Source: a virus
Virus record (IMG/VR): IMGVR_UViG_3300036766_000670
Coordinates: 1-64,000 of that record
Reading direction: 5' to 3' (one strand)
DNA: 64,000 nucleotides
Positions within the stretch are counted from its first letter, which is position 1; each line of letters opens with the position of its first letter. The position numbers and the translations under genes are program-made. The notes under the pieces were generated by a model that did no database searches, had not been told where the DNA came from, and saw nothing but the letters and a program-made list of their open reading frames with translations. Below are positions 50,012-57,481 of this stretch, piece by piece.

Positions 50012-50389
50012 ATGAAGAAAAATACACGAAAAAACAAAACAAATCAAACATTAAATATGCCCAAGAAGGCATATTATACATTGAAAGAGTTATTTGCCAT
50101 TAACAAACATTTCAATGCAGAAATCACAGTTAGGGTTCGACATACCAATGTTATTGAAGATGGCAGGGTTGCCGAAATTGGCGCAGTTCCTGGAGGAAAA
50201 GGTCGCCCTCAGAAGGTATATGCCTTGACTCCCGTTACCAAAACTTTGCTTGAAAAGGTCAGAGCAGACGGTATTAGTCTTGTTGATAATGCTGAAAAAC
50301 TAATCAATATTATTAACGTGGCTCCAAATACATCACCAACAACTCCGGTTGTTTCACTCGTAGGATCAAAATCAGTTGCAACGAGTTAA
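50012..50389 (+). CDS. Small basic hypothetical protein, possible DNA-binding
   Basis: This 125-residue protein has a strongly basic N-terminus and a central part (YYTLKELFAINKHFNAEITVRVRHTNVIEDGRV then KGRPQKVYALTP) that could form a winged-helix-like fold. The C-terminus is Ser/Thr/Val-rich and disordered. It is expressed from a strong promoter. DNA binding is only suspected. Confidence 0.6.
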   Translation: MKKNTRKNKTNQTLNMPKKAYYTLKELFAINKHFNAEITVRVRHTNVIEDGRVAEIGAVPGGKGRPQKVYALTPVTKTLLEKVRADGISLVDNAEKLINIINVAPNTSPTTPVVSLVGSKSVATS

Positions 50390-50416
50390 TAGAACGAATG
50401 CTGTATATCCGATTAT

Positions 50417-50602
50417 ATGACCAAAGATAAAAGGATGGTAAAGGTCAAGCCGAAAAGATATCGGATATATGGCATTTTTAATTTTAAGACGAGAAAACTG
50501 GTATATGTTAGCCTGAGTCTGGATTTAGTAGAATTCGAATTTGGGCTTGGTGAATATGGGGAAAATTGTGGTACAGTTTCGACTGACATTATCTTATATT
50601 AG
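50417..50602 (+). CDS. Small hypothetical protein
   Basis: This 61-residue protein has a pattern of strands (YRIYGIFNFKTRKLVYVSLSL) followed by an acidic end, reminiscent of a small conserved phage family with a GIFNFKT-type motif. Its stop overlaps the end of the leftward gene by four bases. Confidence 0.5.
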   Translation: MTKDKRMVKVKPKRYRIYGIFNFKTRKLVYVSLSLDLVEFEFGLGEYGENCGTVSTDIILY

Positions 50603-50907
50603 TAACGTCTAATATATTTTCCGATGGTTTCTATTGGTCCATGATAAATGTCAATTCTACGATAACCTTCGGAGGTCATAATGTACGAATAAATCCAGAC
50701 TTTGGAATTCGGTTTGACGTTCATTTCTCTGTCAATACCCTTGAGTGTGGTCATAACGACGTTTTTAGAACCAAAAATTATGGGTTCGATAAAGTCATTA
50801 TCGAATAAAAAAGAGGTATTAAGGTCGGGATAAAATAAATGAAATACATTGCCTATTATTTTATTTCTTTTATTTGGATTTACAACATTTTTCGGTATCA
50901 TATCCAT
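50599..50907 (-). CDS. Small hypothetical protein, leftward
   Basis: This 102-residue leftward frame starts at ATG 50907; an upstream extension to 51066 would run through the promoter of the opposite gene and is unlikely. It has a beta-rich pattern (LFYPDLNTSFLFDNDF, KVWIYSYIMTSEGYRRIDIYHG). It is divergent from the gene at 50964 and convergent with the one at 50417. Confidence 0.55.
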   Translation of the reverse strand: MDMIPKNVVNPNKRNKIIGNVFHLFYPDLNTSFLFDNDFIEPIIFGSKNVVMTTLKGIDREMNVKPNSKVWIYSYIMTSEGYRRIDIYHGPIETIGKYIRRY

Positions 50908-50925
50908 AAATAGCGTTAAAATAAC

Positions 50926-50954
50926 TTGAATGCTCTCTGGAAATATGGTATTCT
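50926..50954 (+). promoter_or_regulatory. Sigma70-type promoter
   Basis: TTGAAT (50926-50931), a 17-nt spacer and TATTCT (50949-50954). The ATG at 50964 follows 9 nt after the -10 box, again predicting an almost leaderless mRNA. Confidence 0.5.
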
Positions 50955-50963
50955 CTGAAAAAT

Positions 50964-51269
50964 ATGAAAGAAATAGTTTATTTGAATCATACGTGTGCTC
51001 GTCTTCCGGAAGGAAAAGAAAAAGGCCGATGGAATTTTTCTGATATAGTAGCGTCACCACTTCCAATTAAATGTAAAGTTACAATAAATAAAAATATAGT
51101 AATAGATAATGTTTACGTTTACCATAAAGATAATGGCCCATATATTCTCTATAAAGATTATGAAATATATCCGGTGAGAATGGATTATGATTCATATTAT
51201 CAACTTATTGGAAAAGAAATGGTACTAGAGTTCAAGTCTGACGATTTTGTAATACAATCATGTGAATAG
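50964..51269 (+). CDS. Small hypothetical protein
   Basis: This 101-residue protein is beta-rich with many Lys, Asp and Tyr residues (IVIDNVYVYHKDNGPYILYKDYEIYPVRMDYDSYY). No family is recognised. It starts a short rightward series leading to the clamp-loader gene. Confidence 0.55.
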   Translation: MKEIVYLNHTCARLPEGKEKGRWNFSDIVASPLPIKCKVTINKNIVIDNVYVYHKDNGPYILYKDYEIYPVRMDYDSYYQLIGKEMVLEFKSDDFVIQSCE

Positions 51270-51277
51270 ATATTGAT

Positions 51278-51442
51278 ATGGGTAAAACATATAGAAAAGA
51301 TAACAAATTCCGATTAAAGAAAAATGGTCGTGTATTTGTAAAAGATCAACCGTGGAAGAAAAATAAACATAAAAATAATTCGCCTCCGGAAGAGAAACCT
51401 CTTCCAGAACCGGCGGATTATCTCAACCAATTTCTTAACTGA
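51278..51442 (+). CDS. Very small basic protein
   Basis: This 54-residue frame starts at ATG 51278 and ends in TGA 51440-51442, three bases before the next ATG. The first half is strongly basic (KTYRKDNKFRLKKNGRVFVKD), the second Pro-rich. Tight spacing with its neighbours supports it; function unknown. Confidence 0.5.
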   Translation: MGKTYRKDNKFRLKKNGRVFVKDQPWKKNKHKNNSPPEEKPLPEPADYLNQFLN

Positions 51443-51444
51443 CT

Positions 51445-51663
51445 ATGACAACATTTTTCATGCTAATAGCGTACATCCTATTGATAGGATTGGGAATGTT
51501 ATTTTACTTATTGCATAACCGAGTGGAAAATTTGGCAACAAAACTTAACCAGTCGGTGCAATGGCAGATTATTCTAAGAGACAATCAAGACGTTCTCCAA
51601 AATGATTTCAAGAGACTTTTCAATGAGTTCCAAAATATCAAAAAAGAAGTCAATCAAAAATGA
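51445..51663 (+). CDS. Small protein with N-terminal membrane anchor
   Basis: This 72-residue protein has one hydrophobic helix at residues 4-23 (FFMLIAYILLIGLGMLFYLL) and then a coiled-coil-like tail (ENLATKLNQSVQWQIILRDNQD...FNEFQNIKKEV). The layout resembles spanin- or anchor-type small proteins, but no lysis genes are adjacent. Confidence 0.55.
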   Translation: MTTFFMLIAYILLIGLGMLFYLLHNRVENLATKLNQSVQWQIILRDNQDVLQNDFKRLFNEFQNIKKEVNQK

Positions 51664-51733
51664 GGAGCCGAAAAGATGTCAGAGAAAAATAGTTTTCCGA
51701 AGGAAAAATTACTTAAACAAAAAAAGGAATTAT

Positions 51734-52072
51734 ATGGAAGCGGGTGAAATGGATTGTAAAATAGCAGAAGCAATTGGTTGGACACTTATACAACGATGTG
51801 AAGAACTAGATGATCTCTATGCCCTTATATATGGATTGCCGCCTGGAGTAATAATACAATCAGAAAAAGAATATGACTCCAAATGTCAAATAGTACCCCG
51901 CTTTGTCCGCTTTCCACCAGATATAAAAGCAAGGTGTGATGCTAAACAAACACTTACACAAGAAGAATTAAAACGTTATGACGTAGAATTGGAAAATATG
52001 TCCTCAAAATTAAAACAAAGATATCAATGTGGTGAAACTTTCTTACGTATAAAAAATCTGTGGAAAGAATAA
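51734..52072 (+). CDS. Hypothetical protein
   Basis: This 112-residue protein is assigned from ATG 51734, which has AAGGA upstream; an earlier in-frame ATG at 51602 would overlap the previous gene. It contains IAEAIGWTLIQRCEELDD and a LPPGVIIQ turn. It may be a conserved phage protein but the function is not recognised. Confidence 0.6.
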   Translation: MEAGEMDCKIAEAIGWTLIQRCEELDDLYALIYGLPPGVIIQSEKEYDSKCQIVPRFVRFPPDIKARCDAKQTLTQEELKRYDVELENMSSKLKQRYQCGETFLRIKNLWKE

Positions 52073-52105
52073 TTTGAAATAAAAAAGCAAACTACAGGAG
52101 ACGAG

Positions 52106-52591
52106 ATGAAAAGGATTAATGACAATCTTCCAAAGAAGAAGTCATTATTTGATCACGTAAAGCATATTCGGCAAGTTCAAGACCCGAATTATTACATTAA
52201 TCTTTCCGAAGATGATCGGAAAAGTTTTAATCACTTCATGATTCTTCGAGCATTGGCAATGGATGAAAGTCTTGTTGAGGATATATCTCAATTATTTCAA
52301 ATATTTGACAAAATACCTTCTCCACAGTTTTACCAATTTCTCATCGCTTTAGTTCCTAGAAACAATAGGTTCTGTCCGTGGGTAAAGTCAAAAGTAATGA
52401 AACACAAACCGGCCTTGCTTGGTTATGTTGCTAAACGATTCCAAGTTTCCAAATATCAGGCTAATGACTATGTAAATCTTTTGTTGCGAACTGAAAAGGG
52501 ACAGGAAGAACTTGTGGCTATTTGTAAAACTTTTGGCCTTGAGGATAAGGAAGTTGAGGATTTGTTTGAAGAGAGAAAGTATGATGAATGA
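52106..52591 (+). CDS. Clamp-loader small subunit (T4 gp62-like)
   Basis: This 161-residue protein matches the gp62-type clamp-loader subunits of T4-like phages: KSLFDHVKHIRQVQDPNYYINLSEDDRKSFNHFMILRALAMD at the N-terminus, then LIALVPRNNRFCPWVKSK. gp62 helps load the sliding clamp on DNA. The gp44 and gp45 partners are not in this window. An AGGAG ribosome binding site precedes the ATG. Confidence 0.75.
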   Translation: MKRINDNLPKKKSLFDHVKHIRQVQDPNYYINLSEDDRKSFNHFMILRALAMDESLVEDISQLFQIFDKIPSPQFYQFLIALVPRNNRFCPWVKSKVMKHKPALLGYVAKRFQVSKYQANDYVNLLLRTEKGQEELVAICKTFGLEDKEVEDLFEERKYDE

Positions 52592-52592
52592 T

Positions 52593-52763
52593 ATGAAAAC
52601 AAAACCGACATTTGAAGATGTAAGAAAAGTGGAAACCGAACTACTACATTGCCGACCGAGGCAACGCCTGCCCAGGATGAACGTGGAAATAGAACTTACG
52701 ATGCAGGATAAACATTATGGCAAACAAAAAACTATCAGATCTTCCCCGAGTAACTGCCGATGA
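52593..52763 (+). CDS. Uncertain small reading frame
   Basis: A 56-residue frame begins at ATG 52593 (in-frame ATGs also at 52581 and 52584) just after the clamp-loader stop and overlaps the next gene by 47 bases. Its first 15 residues look plausible; the rest is compositionally odd. Another frame (about 52640-52706) reads as a Thr/Pro/Glu-rich tail ending in TAA, so a frameshift may be present here too. Confidence 0.3.
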   Translation: MKTKPTFEDVRKVETELLHCRPRQRLPRMNVEIELTMQDKHYGKQKTIRSSPSNCR

Positions 52764-52910
52764 TCTTATTAAGGCGGGGATGGACAATGATACATTGGTA
52801 TTTATATCAATCCCTAACGAATCATCATACGCAATAAAAGTTTCTGAATTGCGGAAATTGACATCGTTATGGAGACATTGGTTAAAATTCAGGAGGATAT
52901 TTATAAATGA
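52717..52910 (+). CDS. Small protein with apparent -1 frameshift
   Basis: From ATG 52717 the frame reads MANKKLSDLPRVTADDLIKA...DTLVFISIPNESSYAIKVSEL, a pattern seen in short phage proteins. In the same frame it then runs on to 53061 deep inside the kinase gene. A -1 shift at about 52850 instead gives AEIDIVMETLVKIQEDIYK and a TGA at 52908-52910 overlapping the kinase ATG as ATGA. This ending looks natural. A lost G near 52850 or a programmed shift would explain it. Confidence 0.5.
52898..52905 (+). promoter_or_regulatory. Late-type octamer TATTTATA between RBS and ATG
   Basis: AGGAGG (52891-52896) comes before and the ATG (52907) right after the octamer. Here the octamer lies inside a normal ribosome binding region, so it may be fortuitous or act at the RNA level. 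Confidence 0.3.
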
Positions 52911-53605
52911 AAGTAGTCGGAATAGCAGGATATGCGAGATGCGGGAAGGATACATTCGTGGGGATAGCGAAGAACATTTTAATGAAGAACGGCTATCTCC
53001 CCTTCCGTGTGGCATTTGCGGACCAGTTGAAGAAAGAAGCTCAATCAATGCTGGAGGCTAATGCCTTTAAGGCATCGGTTTATACCGATGTCAGTGAAGA
53101 AAAAACCTTGATCCGTCCTCTTCTCGTATGGTGGGGATGTCAGCGAAGATATGAAAGCCCCGAGGGGTTATATTGGGTAAATATTGCCGATGAAATAATC
53201 CACAATTACATGGCGATGACCCATCATACTATGGATACTGATGAAAATAAGCTTATAACTTTTGTATCTGACGTTCGATTTCCGAATGAAGCCAAATGGA
53301 TTCATGAAAAGTGGGACGGAACAGTTATTCATTTGAAACGATATAGTATGAACTGGCGAAAGGGAGGTCAAGATGGAAGCGACCTATATCATGTGAAAGA
53401 GTACGACCCCGCTCCAAACGAGGAAGAAGAGAAACAAGATCCTATCGTTCAGAAAATGGCGGATCACTGTATCGAGTGGCAAAACAAGAAAAAAATGACA
53501 AGTGCCGAAGCGATAGAAGATTTAGAACTTCAAAAAATAGTTTTGGAAGCCCTCAACTCAACGAAATTTTTCAAACATCCAACTATCGGGATATTATCCC
53601 AATAA
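52907..53605 (+). CDS. Deoxynucleoside monophosphate kinase
   Basis: This 232-residue kinase phosphorylates dNMPs to dNDPs for phage DNA synthesis. The P-loop GYARCGKDT (8-16) has the GKD form typical of phage dNMP kinases (T4 gp1 type). VAFADQLKKEAQ and FVSDVRFPNEAKWI match the family. AGGAGG lies 10 nt before the ATG. The end overlaps the convergent leftward gene by 23 bases. Confidence 0.8.
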   Translation: MKVVGIAGYARCGKDTFVGIAKNILMKNGYLPFRVAFADQLKKEAQSMLEANAFKASVYTDVSEEKTLIRPLLVWWGCQRRYESPEGLYWVNIADEIIHNYMAMTHHTMDTDENKLITFVSDVRFPNEAKWIHEKWDGTVIHLKRYSMNWRKGGQDGSDLYHVKEYDPAPNEEEEKQDPIVQKMADHCIEWQNKKKMTSAEAIEDLELQKIVLEALNSTKFFKHPTIGILSQ

Positions 53606-53876
53606 GTTGTCCGTTGTCGTTATAGAAAGAAATTTGTCGTTCCGAAATTTTTGAGAGGAACTCGTGCTTTAATCTTGGAATTACGTTTCGTACTGCATTA
53701 TGATAAACACCATTACACATATTATAGATCTTCACCTTGTCCTCCCGCTTATAGCAACTACATGCTGCTGTGTAATTTTGAATACATTGTATCACTTGTA
53801 AAAAAGATGAATCCATCCTTGTTATACCATTTCCTTCGAGAAAGTTAACGAACTGTGTAACATTTCGTATATCCAT
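53583..53876 (-). CDS. Small hypothetical protein, leftward
   Basis: This 97-residue leftward protein ends inside the 3' end of the dNMP kinase gene. It has five Cys (CIQ, CSC, MCNG) in the middle and a charged C-terminus (LKHEFLSKISERQISF). A conserved-looking stretch is YKREDKVKIYNMCNGVYH. It lies at the end of the leftward sugar block. Confidence 0.5.
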   Translation of the reverse strand: MDIRNVTQFVNFLEGNGITRMDSSFLQVIQCIQNYTAACSCYKREDKVKIYNMCNGVYHNAVRNVIPRLKHEFLSKISERQISFYNDNGQLIGIISR

Positions 53877-53882
53877 AGGTTC

Positions 53883-54221
53883 TTATCCAAGTAGTTTATC
53901 AATGACGGTGAATAGTAATAACCCACCAACGATGTAACCCGGAGTTAACCACATTGCAGTAATTACTCCGAAGAATATTCCCATCCATACTGCAAGGCAA
54001 ACCGGACAAGTAATCAATCTTATTACAAAGCAGTTGTGGTATAATCTAAGATAATGTAAATATTCTAATGATACATCTTCCTTGTGTTTAGTATCAAAGT
54101 CCTTATAGAACGATAAGAAGTTTAACCGAAAAAGACGAGTATATTCAAGCCAGGCATCGGTACGAAACCATATCAAAAGATTCAAGGCGATAAGACATGT
54201 GAAAACGAATAGTGATGTCAT
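53883..54221 (-). CDS. Small membrane protein with CPVC motif (DUF1360-like)
   Basis: This 112-residue protein has an N-terminal membrane segment (LFVFTCLIALNLLIWF) and one or two C-terminal ones (AVWMGIFFGVITAMWL, IVGGLLLFTVIDKLL) preceded by ITCPVCLAVW. The CPxC-x3-W pattern recalls the DUF1360 family of small bacterial membrane proteins. Role unknown. A late-type octamer lies 6 nt before its ATG. Confidence 0.65.
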   Translation of the reverse strand: MTSLFVFTCLIALNLLIWFRTDAWLEYTRLFRLNFLSFYKDFDTKHKEDVSLEYLHYLRLYHNCFVIRLITCPVCLAVWMGIFFGVITAMWLTPGYIVGGLLLFTVIDKLLG

Positions 54222-54226
54222 TATGC

Positions 54227-55519
54227 TTATAAATATATCAACTCTACACTATCAAGAGAAGGATTTTTGACTGCTACATTTTCCTGTATTCGGTTCGGTA
54301 TTGGAAAAGTATTTATTGTGAGATAGCCCTTTCCCCATTGGTATGTTCCAGGACCATCTTGATTACTTTGTTGGTGTAAAATATCGTTAAGATTGAGAAG
54401 TACATTATCTGAGAACACATTCATACTTTGATAGTCTATATCCATGATAACATCTTCGGTTTCCAAGGGCTTATTTACAAAAATATCTTTTCCTTCCCAT
54501 GTTCGATAGTACTTTTTGTATATCTCCCATAATGGTGGTGTAATGTCAAGAAGATTATTGGCAGGAATATGCAATTTGTCATATTCTTTAATTAAGTTGT
54601 TTCTCACCACTTCATTGTCAATGTATATCTTGTCAAATCTATAATAGTTTTGGAATATGACAACTCCATCAAGAGGAGTAACATTCTTGAAATTGATACT
54701 AGCGTGATATTTGTATTCTTTTAGAGGATCAAAAGTCGTTGTATGCTTAAATGTTGGCCATTTGCGAAGAAATCTTTGCATTTCAATTATATCGGCTATA
54801 GATTGGAGCCGGGTTCTTGCTTGGAATTTTTCAGTCCACCATTCAATTCCTCGGGACGAAATGCAGGTGAAATGATATACTAAAGCATTCCAAATTTGCT
54901 TAATTTTCAATCCTTTCATCGAAAAACGATATAATAAGTCAGAATCTTCCCGAGAACGACGAAAAAGGGTATCATGTCCTCCAATTTCAACCCAATTTTT
55001 CTTATAAAGAGTGAAGGGAGCGAACCAGAAGTCGGTCTGATGAAGGCTTTTATTTGCCTCGGCAAATGTTGTGAAATCATCCAGGATAAATGTTTTGGGG
55101 TCTAACCCAAAGTCATAGGTAATTTTTTCCGGAGATGGTGGGTGAAGTGGTGGCTCGATTCTGGTAGCTGATATGATAGTATCGGGAGTTAGATATTTCA
55201 ATATTTCATCATCATAATCTTTACAGATGATCATATCGCTCTGTAAGTAACTTACAACATCAGTTTGAGCCATTTCAAACATTAAGTTTATATTTCTAGA
55301 ATATCCCAAAGGTATTGGTAATGGATTTTTTATAATTCTGAGATTGGGGAAGTGTTGTTTTTGAGTTACGAGGAAGCTCGTGGTGTCCTGATTATCATTT
55401 TCCACATAAACGAGAATGTCGTGGTCTTTGCGGGAAAGATTTTTGGCAAGAGAACGGAAAAGTAACTCAAGATGCTGTCGCTCGTTTTTAGCAGTATTGA
55501 TGCAGAAAGTTATTTTCAT
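54227..55519 (-). CDS. Glycosyltransferase family 2
   Basis: This 430-residue GT-A-type enzyme transfers a sugar from a nucleotide donor. The N-terminal half has TFCINTAKNERQHLELLFRSL, DILVYVENDNQDTTS, and a QSDMI motif in place of the usual DxD; FWFAPFTLYKKNWVEIGGHDTLFRRSREDSDLLYRF carries the acceptor-side ED motif. ATG 55519 overlaps the upstream stop as ATGA, so the GTG further upstream is not used. The C-terminal 200 residues are not assigned. Confidence 0.8.
   Translation of the reverse strand: MKITFCINTAKNERQHLELLFRSLAKNLSRKDHDILVYVENDNQDTTSFLVTQKQHFPNLRIIKNPLPIPLGYSRNINLMFEMAQTDVVSYLQSDMIICKDYDDEILKYLTPDTIISATRIEPPLHPPSPEKITYDFGLDPKTFILDDFTTFAEANKSLHQTDFWFAPFTLYKKNWVEIGGHDTLFRRSREDSDLLYRFSMKGLKIKQIWNALVYHFTCISSRGIEWWTEKFQARTRLQSIADIIEMQRFLRKWPTFKHTTTFDPLKEYKYHASINFKNVTPLDGVVIFQNYYRFDKIYIDNEVVRNNLIKEYDKLHIPANNLLDITPPLWEIYKKYYRTWEGKDIFVNKPLETEDVIMDIDYQSMNVFSDNVLLNLNDILHQQSNQDGPGTYQWGKGYLTINTFPIPNRIQENVAVKNPSLDSVELIYL
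54228..54235 (-). promoter_or_regulatory. Late-type octamer TATTTATA on minus strand
   Basis: On the minus strand the octamer reads in the direction of the leftward gene and ends 6 nt before its ATG at 54221. This shows that the motif follows gene orientation, not genome strand. Confidence 0.45.
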
Positions 55520-56370
55520 AGAACTTTTTCTATAGTACGACACAATCCTTCATCAAATCCAATCAATTTATCGACTATAGGCAATTCATAAAGATTTTTA
55601 TAATCACCTGTATAACTTCCATACCCAAATGGTTCTATTTCTTTGATTGCAGGTCCATGTATTTTGGTATGTTTATGTATAAGATTTGCTATTTTCAACA
55701 AATCCATTTTTTTGTCATAAACTAGGTTGAGATTTCGTTGCCAAGTTGGATTATGGAAAATATAATCCATCACTATGAAAATGTCATCCATGTAAAAAAA
55801 ATCCATCTCCATATTCCGATGGATTTCTATTGGCAATCCTTTTTTAAGATTGAGAATAGAACGTTTTATAAAGCGGGTATCCTCTTCATTATAATTGAAA
55901 CATCCAAAAATGCGAAGCACCCACATATTCTCGAAATCCGAAAGTGCTCTTCGTGCAATAATATTTTTTGATAAGCCATAAGGATCGGTGGGCCACCTGG
56001 AGAAAAGGTACTCTTCACGACATAATTGTATTGGATATCTTCTATCAAACTCTGCTCCCGAACCTATAAGAATTGTTGGAGGAAAATCATGATAGTTTTG
56101 AAGTATAGCACGATATAGATTTTCAAACATTCTGATATTTGGAATATATACTTCATCAAATGTATCCTTTTTGGTGCGTTTCCCTCCCTTTGTAGCAGCA
56201 TGGATAATAGCATCTGGATGATTTTGTTTTAGATATTCAACCAAAGATTCAAAATTGAAAAGATCCAGTTCTGTTCGTGAAGGAGCAAGAACATCATACC
56301 CCGCCCGTTCAAATAGAGGTTTGAGATTTCTTGCTATATAGCCGCTTCCACCTGTGATTAGGAGTTTCAT
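55516..56370 (-). CDS. NAD(P)-dependent sugar epimerase/reductase (extended SDR)
   Basis: This 284-residue short-chain dehydrogenase has the Rossmann motif TGGSGYIARNL (6-16), GSGAEFDRR and the catalytic YGLSK (Tyr-x3-Lys). It is of the size of dTDP-4-dehydrorhamnose reductase and GDP-fucose synthase-type enzymes, acting on a 4-keto sugar. In this operon it probably performs the last reduction of a dideoxy or branched sugar. It overlaps both neighbours by four bases (ATGA). Confidence 0.75.
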   Translation of the reverse strand: MKLLITGGSGYIARNLKPLFERAGYDVLAPSRTELDLFNFESLVEYLKQNHPDAIIHAATKGGKRTKKDTFDEVYIPNIRMFENLYRAILQNYHDFPPTILIGSGAEFDRRYPIQLCREEYLFSRWPTDPYGLSKNIIARRALSDFENMWVLRIFGCFNYNEEDTRFIKRSILNLKKGLPIEIHRNMEMDFFYMDDIFIVMDYIFHNPTWQRNLNLVYDKKMDLLKIANLIHKHTKIHGPAIKEIEPFGYGSYTGDYKNLYELPIVDKLIGFDEGLCRTIEKVL

Positions 56371-56855
56371 TTAATTAGATTTATGTAATGAGGTTTTTCA
56401 TCATGTAAAAAAAGTAGAAATTCGTTTGTTAGATCTAATACCGTTGGCGGTTTTGATGAAATGATGCTTTTGAATTGTTTCATAATTGCCATATCTTCTT
56501 CGGCCCAGTGCGTAAAACCTAAATATCCATAATCTTTATCTCTTCCTCCACCAACCAGTTTTATAGGAAGTTTTTCATATTCCATAAAATTTCTTATGAA
56601 CTCGAATGGACGATAAAGCAGAAAAGATGTAATGGAATAGCAGATAGGGGTCTTTCCTTCCATTGCTAAACCAGCGGCAACTCCAATCATAAATTGTTCA
56701 GCCGAACCCACATTGAAAAATCTATCAAAAAATTCTTTACGAATATCGTCCCATAGACCATATCCCATATCAGCGGTTATAAGGATGATGTTTTTTCCAC
56801 GATCCTTACGCATTTCTGTTAAAAGCATTTTGGCAAAATCTCGTCTCATTTGCAT
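56367..56855 (-). CDS. Transketolase C-terminal-type subunit
   Basis: This 162-residue protein matches the pyrimidine-binding domain of transketolases: NIILITADMGYGLW, FFNVGSAEQFMIGVAAGLAMEGKTPICYSITSFLLYRPFEFI (with the conserved Glu in SAEQ). The final transketolase domain is missing. With the next gene it forms a two-subunit, TPP-dependent enzyme of the kind found in sugar-biosynthesis clusters. Confidence 0.8.
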   Translation of the reverse strand: MQMRRDFAKMLLTEMRKDRGKNIILITADMGYGLWDDIRKEFFDRFFNVGSAEQFMIGVAAGLAMEGKTPICYSITSFLLYRPFEFIRNFMEYEKLPIKLVGGGRDKDYGYLGFTHWAEEDMAIMKQFKSIISSKPPTVLDLTNEFLLFLHDEKPHYINLIK

Positions 56856-57481
56856 ATCTCCATTGCTATATCATAATCTTCTTTGGACATTATTTTATAA
56901 TGGGCGTTCAAATCATGAAGGAAGGGGAAGTGTTCGGAAGTGCAGTTTATAATTGAAACTTGAGCTTTTTGAGTAAATCCCGATATTTGACGATATAATT
57001 TATATGGTGGAATTGGATCATAAGCACCATAGCCATTAGACATAATATACACTTGAATGTTGGGAACATCATTCATGTCTAAAAATCGTAATGCTTCCCA
57101 AAATACACCCTCGGCTGTTTCTCCATCACTAACCATTACGTGAATTCGACGATTTTTATTAGTCAATGCTCGGCCAACGGCGGCAGCTATTCCCATTCCT
57201 AAACTGCCAGTAGAGCAGTAAATGTGATTTTCCTCGTCTAAGTGAGGATGTCCACCATGCTTTTTGAAAAGTTCCTCGGCATCATGACCATAGTATTTTT
57301 CAAGTACAACATATAAAGCGAGGGCAGCATGTCCATTAGAAAGAATGAAAATGTCATCGAGTTTCTTTTTCTTAAAAATCCAATCAATCGTATCTACACA
57401 TGAAAAATAGCTTCCCAGATGAGCAAGTTTATGTTTATAAGCAATCTCAATTATTCGTTTCTTCAAGTCTTTATTTACCAT
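56846..57481 (-). CDS. Transketolase N-terminal (TPP-binding) subunit
   Basis: This 211-residue protein is the TPP-diphosphate-binding part of transketolase. HLGSYFSCVDTIDWIF, FILSNGHAALALYVVLEKY, GGHPH, STGSLGMGIAAAVGRAL and the Mg/TPP motif SDGETAEGVFWEAL are present. It overlaps the next gene by ten bases. Split transketolases in nucleotide-sugar clusters add or remove two-carbon units, suggesting a branched sugar product. Confidence 0.85.
   Translation of the reverse strand: MVNKDLKKRIIEIAYKHKLAHLGSYFSCVDTIDWIFKKKKLDDIFILSNGHAALALYVVLEKYYGHDAEELFKKHGGHPHLDEENHIYCSTGSLGMGIAAAVGRALTNKNRRIHVMVSDGETAEGVFWEALRFLDMNDVPNIQVYIMSNGYGAYDPIPPYKLYRQISGFTQKAQVSIINCTSEHFPFLHDLNAHYKIMSKEDYDIAMEICK

Noticed and set aside
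50908-51066. N-terminal extension of the leftward gene at 50599
   Set aside because: It would overlap the promoter and first 100 bases of the opposite gene at 50964 and looks like a shadow of it; ATG 50907 is preferred.
52911-53061. Zero-frame extension of the small gene at 52717
   Set aside because: The extension reads the kinase gene in another frame and has a Cys/Arg/Glu-biased shadow composition.
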